A stretch of 5,619 nucleotides of DNA, from assembly GCA_023460255.1 (NCBI GenBank), contig JAEWQZ010000208.1, forward strand, positions 1 to 5,619. The letters run 5' to 3'. A program made the position numbers and the translations under genes. Of the stretch, positions 1 through 4,505 are shown one piece after another (the first letter of the stretch is position 1; every line of letters begins with the position of its first letter). The DNA is from Actinomycetes bacterium (GTDB lineage Bacteria; Actinomycetota; Actinomycetes; Actinomycetales; Cellulomonadaceae). The notes beneath the pieces were generated by a model. It ran no database searches. It saw only the letters and a program-made list of their open reading frames with translations, and was not told the origin of the DNA.

Positions 1-812
1 GCCCCGGGCCGGCCCTGGTCCCCGGGCGGCGGACCTGCCGCGTCGGCGGCCGGGCGCAGCACCCCGAGGAGCCTGCGCATGTCGGCCAGCGCGGCACGCC
101 CGGTCTCGGCGATCGTGGTCAGCGACCTGGTGGCGGCCCGGGGGTCCGCCTCGCCCGCGTACCGGCCGCCGTCCGCCTGGGCGATGATCACGGAGAGCGA
201 GTGCGCGACGATGTCGTGCATCTCGCGGGCGATCCGGGCGCGCTCGGCCGCCGTCGCGATCTGCGCCTGCTGGTCGCGCTCGACCTCCAGCCGGCGGGCG
301 CGGTCGACGAGCGCGTCGATGGTCACCCGTCGGGACCGGCGGACGAGGGCCACGGCGAAGACCGTCACGCACAGCAGCGCCGCGACGAAGCCGAGGAAGG
401 CGGAGTCCGGGCTGCCGAAGTCGTCGAGGCCGAGCACCGCCGCGAAGACGGCGCAGCCCACGAGGCTGCTCACCGCCGCCGTCCGGTACGCCCACTGCTG
501 CCCGTGCACGGTGACGGAGTACAGGGAGACCAGGACGAACAGGTCGGCCGGGAAGACCAGGGGGATCCCGACCGCCAGGTGCGCGAGCGCCACCGCGAAG
601 ACCGCGATCGCCGACGCCTCGGGGCGCACCCGTCGCCACGCGAGCGGCACCGTCATCGCGACCGACCACAGCTGGTAGCCGATCCCGGACTGGACGCCGA
701 AGATCCCCTGGGCGATCGGGACCGCGAGGAGCCCGAGGGCCAGGGCGCCGGTGGCGTCGACCGCGAGACGGTGCGTGGTGTCCCACGCGGCGACCCGCTC
801 CCACCAGCGCAT
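1..812 (-). CDS. Sensor histidine kinase, NarL/DesK type (HisKA_3), 3' end cut by window edge
   Basis: Membrane sensor kinase that would autophosphorylate on histidine and pass the phosphate to a NarL/LuxR-type response regulator. 270 codons are visible and open to the left edge. Residues 1-60 have a hydrophobic segment and a WRRVRPE loop; further membrane helices lie at roughly 66-98, 109-128 and 138-156, giving the multi-helix N-terminal sensor usual for this family. A helical linker rich in Arg/Glu (158-196) leads to the HisKA_3 box RARIAREMHDIVAHSLSV: H199 is the phosphoacceptor, D200 the adjacent acidic residue, H204 the position linked to phosphatase activity. The following RYAGEADPRAA...RRLLGVLRP stretch is typical of the dimerisation domain. 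The HATPase domain is missing only because the window ends. The start is the ATG at 812-810, 6 bases after TACGCT and with no Shine-Dalgarno. Its regulator is expected just outside the window on the left. The signal sensed is unknown. Confidence 0.93.
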   Translation of the reverse strand, partial: MRWWERVAAWDTTHRLAVDATGALALGLLAVPIAQGIFGVQSGIGYQLWSVAMTVPLAWRRVRPEASAIAVFAVALAHLAVGIPLVFPADLFVLVSLYSVTVHGQQWAYRTAAVSSLVGCAVFAAVLGLDDFGSPDSAFLGFVAALLCVTVFAVALVRRSRRVTIDALVDRARRLEVERDQQAQIATAAERARIAREMHDIVAHSLSVIIAQADGGRYAGEADPRAATRSLTTIAETGRAALADMRRLLGVLRPAADAAGPPPGDQGRPG

Positions 813-818
813 CGGCCC

Positions 819-824
819 AGCGTA
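819..824 (-). promoter_or_regulatory. Putative -10 element (TACGCT) for leaderless transcription of the divergent kinase
   Basis: Read on the minus strand, TACGCT is followed by 6 bases and then the ATG at 812. It fits the actinobacterial TANNNT -10 pattern and would place the transcription start at or next to the A of the ATG. No purine-rich ribosome binding site lies before this ATG and no convincing -35 is seen. The same hexamer at the same spacing precedes the GtrA-family gene in this window. Confidence 0.45.
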
Positions 825-954
825 GGGCGGGGGCCGTGGTGCCGGGTCCGCCCAGGGGCCGACGGCGGTGCGGCGATGCTCCGACCGGGGGACGAGTCGG
901 CGCCCGGCGGCACGACGGCGGCCGCGCCCGCCCCGACGCCGCGTGACGCTGTGG

Positions 955-960
955 CAGCAT
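955..960 (+). promoter_or_regulatory. Weak putative -10 (CAGCAT) upstream of the response regulator
   Basis: CAGCAT keeps only the A at position 2 and T at position 6 of TANNNT, but it sits exactly 6 bases before the ATG at 967, the same geometry as at three other genes here. A GTG directly after it (961) is in frame, so a start two codons earlier is also possible. No Shine-Dalgarno is visible. The call rests mainly on spacing. Confidence 0.25.
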
Positions 961-966
961 GTGCGC

Positions 967-1644
<678 letters not shown>

Positions 1645-1651
1645 GCCCGCC

Positions 1652-1656
1652 GAGGG
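1652..1656 (+). promoter_or_regulatory. Ribosome binding site of the HAMP histidine kinase
   Basis: GAGGG lies 6 bases before the GTG at 1663, inside the 18-base gap after the response regulator stop. It supports the GTG start and translation from a shared mRNA. Confidence 0.7.
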
Positions 1657-1662
1657 TCTGAC

Positions 1663-2997
1663 GTGCGCCGCCGGGTGCTCCAGGCGACGATCGCCGCGGT
1701 GACCGTGGCGGTGGTCCTGCTGGGCATCCCCCTGGCCTTCTACGGCGCCCGGCTGATCCGCGACACCGAGCTGCGGCACCTCGGCGACGCGGCCGCGGCC
1801 CTCGGCCGGCAGGTCGAGGCCAGGATCACCGCGGAACGCGAGCTCACGGAGGACATGCTCGAGCCGTACGTCGCCGGCGACCCCGTCGCGGTGCCGGTCT
1901 CGGTCTCGGTGGTGGGCCCGGACGGGACCCGGATCCAGGCGGGCGACCCCGTCGAGGGGCAGGCCTACACCGAGATCGTGAACACCGAGTCCGGTGGTGT
2001 CGTCGTGATGTCGATCTCCTACTGGGACGTCGTGTGGCGGACCGTGCGCACGGTGGCGCTGGTCGTCGTGGCGGCCCTCGTGGCCTTCGGGGCGGGCATC
2101 GCGATGGCGCTGTGGCAGGCGCGCCGGCTCGCCGCGCCGCTCGTGTACCTGGCGGCGAGCGCGGAACAGCTCGGGTCGGGGCAGGTCCGGCCGCGTCTCG
2201 AGCCGTCGGGCGTCGAGGAGATCGACCTCGTCGCCGCCGAGCTCGTCCGCAGCGCCGACCGGCTCGCCGGCCGGCTGGCCGCCGAGCGCCAGTTCGCGTC
2301 CGACGCGTCCCACCAGCTCCGCACGCCGCTGACCGCCCTGTCCATGCGGCTGGAGGAGATCGCCGAGGCCACCGACTCGCCGGACGTGCGCGAGGAGGCG
2401 CGCGTCGCGCTCGAGCAGGTGGAGCGCCTCGTCACGGTGGTCGACGACCTGCTCACCCGCTCCCGCCGGGCGCAGGGCGGCACGACGGAGGCGGTGCACC
2501 TCGCCGAGGTGCTGCTCCAGCAGCGCGAGGAGTGGGCCCCCACGTACCGGCGGGCGGGCCGGACGCTCGTCGTCGAGGTGCCCCAGGACGTGTCGGTGCT
2601 GGCGACACCGGGGGCGCTCGCCCAGGTGATCGCCACCCTCGTCGAGAACTCCCTCAAGCACGGCGACGGAACGACGACCGTGCGCTCCCGGCCGTCGGGA
2701 GCCGGCGCGGTGGTCATCGAGGTCGCGGACGAGGGGCCGGGGGTGCCGGACGACCTGGCGCCGCGGATCTTCGAGCGTGAGGTCACGTCGGGCAAGGGCA
2801 CGGGCCTCGGACTGGCGCTCGCGCGGGACCTGGTCGCCGCCGACGGCGGCCGGCTCGAGCTCGCGCAGCGGCGTCCACCGGTGTTCGCCGTCTTCCTCGC
2901 CGGTGTGCCGAAGGCCCTGGACCCCGACGTCGTGCTGCCGCGGGGGTCCCTCGTCTCACCGCGGGGACGGCGTCGCCGGGGCGGTCCGCGCCGCTGA
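1663..2997 (+). CDS. HAMP-domain membrane sensor histidine kinase, partner of the OmpR-type regulator
   Basis: Classical transmembrane kinase of 444 residues with a GTG start. Membrane helix 1 is at about 7-29. An extracytoplasmic sensor of about 95 residues (30-125) contains VSVVGPDGTRI...GDPVEG, reminiscent of a small Cache/PAS-like fold (inference only). Membrane helix 2 is at about 129-151, followed by HAMP (about 152-204). The HisKA box FASDASHQLRTPL has phosphoacceptor H217; the neighbour is Q218 where most kinases have Glu. The ATPase domain shows an N box with N329 in LVENSLKHG, a G1 box DEGPG (356-360), F370, and a G2 box GKGTGLGL (377-384). The C-terminus beyond about 415 is a short Arg-rich tail (RGRRRRGGPRR). 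The gene follows the response regulator by 18 bases with its own GAGGG site, so co-expression is very likely. Its last 42 bases overlap the end of the convergent GtrA-family gene. The stimulus cannot be told from the sequence. Confidence 0.95.
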   Translation: MRRRVLQATIAAVTVAVVLLGIPLAFYGARLIRDTELRHLGDAAAALGRQVEARITAERELTEDMLEPYVAGDPVAVPVSVSVVGPDGTRIQAGDPVEGQAYTEIVNTESGGVVVMSISYWDVVWRTVRTVALVVVAALVAFGAGIAMALWQARRLAAPLVYLAASAEQLGSGQVRPRLEPSGVEEIDLVAAELVRSADRLAGRLAAERQFASDASHQLRTPLTALSMRLEEIAEATDSPDVREEARVALEQVERLVTVVDDLLTRSRRAQGGTTEAVHLAEVLLQQREEWAPTYRRAGRTLVVEVPQDVSVLATPGALAQVIATLVENSLKHGDGTTTVRSRPSGAGAVVIEVADEGPGVPDDLAPRIFEREVTSGKGTGLGLALARDLVAADGGRLELAQRRPPVFAVFLAGVPKALDPDVVLPRGSLVSPRGRRRRGGPRR

Positions 2998-3531
2998 GGC
3001 GCTCGCCCGGTCCCGCTCCGGGCCGGACGGGCCCCCGCTGCTGTCCGTGGCGGCGTCCACGCCGACGTCGGCGCCCCTGCCCGTGCCAGCGTCGGTGCCC
3101 GAGTCGGTGCCCGAGCCGGTGCCCGTGAAGACGAAGGTGCGGTAGGCCAGGTAGCGGAAGATCGTGCCGAGGCCGAGCCCGACGACGTTCGCCGCGATGT
3201 TGTCCGCCAGCGGCGAGGTGAAGCCCAGCACGTAGTGCGACACGGCCAGGCACCCGACCGCGATGACCATCCCGACGACGTTGGCGAGGGCGAACCCGAG
3301 GAACTCGCGCGCGCGGTTGCCGGTGCGGCGTCGGGCGAACGTCCAGTACCTGTTGCCCAGCCAGGCGACGACCGTCGCGACGGCCACGGAGACGACCTTG
3401 GCGGTGAGCGGCTTGTGCCCGAGGATCTCGCCGGGGCCGAAGCGGAGCAGGTTGAAGAGGCCGGCGTCGACGACGAACGCCAGGCCCCCCACGGATCCGA
3501 AGCGCACGAGCTCCCAGAAGCGCTCCCGCAT
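2956..3531 (-). CDS. GtrA-family small polytopic membrane protein with repeat-rich C-terminal tail
   Basis: 191 residues. Residues 7-135 match the GtrA family (Pfam PF04138 type): RFGSVGGLAFVVDAGLFNLL, then KVVSVAVATVVAWLGNRYWTF, REFLGFALANVVGMVIAVG, and ANVVGLGLGTIFRYLAYRTFVF, giving four membrane helices at about 12-30, 43-60, 76-98 and 113-131. The NRYWTF and FRYLAYRTFVF motifs are hallmarks. Family members are thought to help move polyprenyl-linked sugars across the membrane, or to act in cell-surface polysaccharide synthesis; the specific substrate here is unknown. Residues 137-191 are a hydrophilic low-complexity tail opening with seven tetrapeptides like GTDS/GTDA. The start is the ATG at 3531, right before the domain and 6 bases after TACGCT, with no Shine-Dalgarno. 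The reading frame stays open far upstream, but that part looks like an antisense shadow of purE. It is convergent with the HAMP kinase (42-base overlap) and divergent from purE. Confidence 0.93.
   Translation of the reverse strand: MRERFWELVRFGSVGGLAFVVDAGLFNLLRFGPGEILGHKPLTAKVVSVAVATVVAWLGNRYWTFARRRTGNRAREFLGFALANVVGMVIAVGCLAVSHYVLGFTSPLADNIAANVVGLGLGTIFRYLAYRTFVFTGTGSGTDSGTDAGTGRGADVGVDAATDSSGGPSGPERDRASASAARTAPATPSPR
3040..3123 (-). repeat. 12-bp degenerate tandem repeat encoding GT[DG][SA]-like tetrapeptides
   Basis: Seven consecutive tetrapeptides (GTGS, GTDS, GTDA, GTGR, GADV, GVDA, ATDS) at residues 137-164 of the GtrA-family protein. At DNA level the clearest copies, on the plus strand at 3083-3130, are four 12-mers beginning GTGCC, two of them GTGCCCGAGTCG and GTGCCCGAGCCG. 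This is likely a slippage-prone, disordered hydrophilic tail. Confidence 0.8.
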
Positions 3532-3537
3532 CCGGTC

Positions 3538-3543
3538 AGCGTA
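3538..3543 (-). promoter_or_regulatory. Putative -10 element (TACGCT) for leaderless transcription of the GtrA-family gene
   Basis: On the minus strand TACGCT is followed by GACCGG and then ATG at 3531. The hexamer and spacing are identical to the divergent kinase at 812. No Shine-Dalgarno precedes the ATG. The -35 region is GC-rich without a recognisable TTGAC. Confidence 0.45.
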
Positions 3544-3586
3544 GCCGTCCGCGTCCGGGGCGCCCCCGGGGCGCAGGTCCCCCCAG

Positions 3587-3607
3587 CCGGCCGGCCGGGC
3601 CGGCCGG
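3587..3607. repeat. Perfect GC inverted repeat between the GtrA-family gene and purE
   Basis: Two 10-base arms, CCGGCCGGCC and GGCCGGCCGG, are separated by one G. It lies in the 180-base divergent gap. A second small symmetric block (3560-3574, GCGCCCC-C-GGGGCGC) lies 12 bases away on the GtrA side. These could be operator or hairpin sequence, or simply GC-rich low complexity; no known factor is indicated. Confidence 0.6.
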
Positions 3608-3698
3608 TGCCGAGGAGCACCGTGAGGTGCCCGGGAAGCGGACGCAGGTGCGGCGGCCAGGGGGGCGAGGGATGATCTGGCCGGCAGCACGACGCGAC

Positions 3699-3705
3699 GA
3701 GGGAG
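3699..3705 (+). promoter_or_regulatory. Ribosome binding site of purE
   Basis: GAGGGAG ends 6 bases before the ATG at 3712, a strong actinobacterial Shine-Dalgarno that fixes the start. It contrasts with the four genes here that lack one and implies a leadered mRNA for purE. Confidence 0.75.
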
Positions 3706-3711
3706 CAGGCA

Positions 3712-4248
3712 ATGGGCGAGCAGCCGCTGGTGGGCATCATCATGGGGTCCGACTCCGACTGGCCGGTCATGGAGGGCGCAGCGACGGCCCTCGGCGAGTT
3801 CGGCATCCCCCACGAGGTGGAGGTGCTCTCGGCGCACCGCATGCCGGACGACGTGATCGCGTACGCGCGCGGCGCCGCCCAGCGTGGGCTGCGGGTGATC
3901 ATCGCCGGCGCCGGCGGCGCCGCGCACCTGCCGGGGGTGCTGGCGGCCGTCACGCCGTTGCCGGTGATCGGCGTGCCCGTGCCGCTCGCCCAGCTCGACG
4001 GCCTGGACTCGCTGCTGTCGATCGTGCAGATGCCCGCCGGCGTGCCCGTGGCGACCGTCGGGGTCGGGGCGGCGCGCAACGCGGGGCTGCTGACGGCCCG
4101 GATCCTCGGGGCGGGCAGCGACGACGCGGCCGCGGCGATGCGGGAGCGCGTGGTCGCCTTCCAGGGCACCCTGCGCGAGCAGGCTCTCGCCAAGGGCGCG
4201 CGTCTGCGCGCCAGGACGGGCGGCCAGCCCACGGGCTTCTCCGCCTGA
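3712..4248 (+). CDS. purE: N5-carboxyaminoimidazole ribonucleotide mutase (PurE, class I)
   Basis: Cytosolic purine-biosynthesis enzyme that moves the carboxylate of N5-CAIR to C4, giving CAIR; N5-CAIR is made by PurK. 178 residues, slightly longer than the usual ~160-170. The fold signature is intact: GIIMGSDSDWPVM (9-20) for the phosphate/ribose-binding loop, SAHRMPD (40-46) with catalytic H42 (E. coli H45 equivalent), AGAGGAAHLPG (65-75), and LDGLDSLLSIVQMPAGVPV (95-113), which marks class I PurE rather than the animal-type class II. VGVGAARNAGLLTARIL (116-132) is also typical. The Arg/Lys-rich C-terminus (153-178) is a family extension. The start is set by GAGGGAG 6 bases upstream. purK, normally adjacent in actinobacteria, is not upstream: only 180 non-coding bases separate purE from the divergent GtrA-family gene. 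A GC-rich hairpin follows the stop. Confidence 0.97.
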   Translation: MGEQPLVGIIMGSDSDWPVMEGAATALGEFGIPHEVEVLSAHRMPDDVIAYARGAAQRGLRVIIAGAGGAAHLPGVLAAVTPLPVIGVPVPLAQLDGLDSLLSIVQMPAGVPVATVGVGAARNAGLLTARILGAGSDDAAAAMRERVVAFQGTLREQALAKGARLRARTGGQPTGFSA

Positions 4249-4253
4249 CCTCA

Positions 4254-4273
4254 CGGGCCGGTCCGCCGGCCCG
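4254..4273 (+). terminator. Putative GC-rich hairpin terminator after purE
   Basis: An 8-bp perfect stem, CGGGCCGG / CCGGCCCG, with a 4-base TCCG loop begins 5 bases after the purE stop. No T-run follows, which is common for actinobacterial terminators but makes the call less certain; in DNA this GC-rich, such stems also arise by chance. Confidence 0.5.
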
Positions 4274-4282
4274 GCGGCGGGA

Positions 4283-4349
4283 CGTCGGCGCGCCCTGCGA
4301 GCCACGTCGGCGCCCCACGCGAGCCACCCCGCGTCGCACCCGCAAGCCA
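4283..4349. repeat. About three degenerate ~22-bp tandem repeats in the purE-acyltransferase gap
   Basis: Units at 4283-4304 and 4305-4326 match at 19 of 22 positions; both begin CGTCGGCGC and end GCGAGCCA. A third, 23-base unit (4327-4349) keeps only the end, CGCAAGCCA. The core GC[GA]AGCCAC recurs at 4297, 4319 and 4342, that is every 22-23 bases or about two helical turns. The last copy forms part of the left arm of the following palindrome. Confidence 0.65.
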
Positions 4350-4440
4350 CGGTGCTTGTGACACGAGTGCACGATGTGGCTGGTGTGACGTCACGCGAGG
4401 CACATGGGCCTCATCCGTCACAAGCGCCGTGGCCTGCGGG
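4339..4440. repeat. 102-bp imperfect palindrome
   Basis: Outer arms 4339-4362 and 4417-4440 are complementary at 22 of 24 positions (for example GCTTGTGAC against GTCACAAGC); on plus-strand RNA one exception is a U-G wobble and the other an A-C mismatch. The inner part is also symmetric: 4374-4389 pairs with 4390-4405 at 13 of 16, and the centre is the perfect GTGACGTCAC (4385-4394). Only the 11-base segments between outer and inner arms pair poorly. Both symmetries share one centre (4389.5). It could be a long RNA hairpin, a symmetric protein-binding region or the remnant of a small inverted-repeat element. It holds no coding sequence. Confidence 0.8.
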
Positions 4441-4485
4441 AAGGTCGTCGGCGCCGTTCGGAGGGCGGCGGGGCGCGCAGGCGCC

Positions 4486-4491
4486 TATGGT
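4486..4491 (+). promoter_or_regulatory. Putative -10 element (TATGGT) for leaderless transcription of the acyltransferase
   Basis: TATGGT fits TANNNT and lies exactly 6 bases before the ATG at 4498, so the message would begin at or near the start codon. There is no Shine-Dalgarno close to the ATG. A -35 is not clear; TTCGGA at 4457 is 23 bases away, too far to trust. Confidence 0.5.
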
Positions 4492-4505
4492 CACAGAATG
4501 GTAAC
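4490..4505 (+). promoter_or_regulatory. Putative GTNAC-N6-GTNAC operator (MtrA/GlnR-box-like) over the acyltransferase start
   Basis: GTCAC-AGAATG-GTAAC is a direct repeat of GTNAC with 6 bases between half-sites, an arrangement described for OmpR-family regulators MtrA and GlnR in streptomycetes and relatives. It overlaps the proposed -10 and the ATG, so a bound protein would be expected to repress. Four more GTNAC pentamers lie in the upstream palindrome (4358, 4385, 4390, 4417). Which regulator binds, if any, is inference. Confidence 0.4.

Noticed and set aside
3608..3711. Purine riboswitch or other known leader before purE
   Set aside because: No recognisable aptamer core or paired stems beyond simple GC runs; only a Shine-Dalgarno is supported.
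2019..4232. Long minus-strand open frame of 737 codons
   Set aside because: It runs antisense through the kinase and purE and across the GtrA gene in the wrong frame. It is Arg/Ser/Pro/Ala-rich with no motif. High GC suppresses stops, so this is a shadow.
3532..4350. Upstream extension of the GtrA-family frame to 464 residues
   Set aside because: The added part is antisense to purE and has no domain character. The family begins at the ATG at 3531.
3627..4361. Plus-strand open frame overlapping purE, considered as a purK remnant
   Set aside because: No PurK ATP-grasp motif in any frame of 3532-3711; the rest is an out-of-frame reading of purE.
4355..4421. CRP/GlxR-type site (TGTGA-N6-TCACA)
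   Set aside because: TGTGA and TCAC(A) half-sites exist but not at 6-base spacing: the central pair is too close and the outer pair too far apart.
4283..4440. CRISPR array or transposon ends
   Set aside because: The repeats are degenerate, directly adjacent and without spacers. The palindrome has no transposase, and I found no matching target-site duplication beside its ends.
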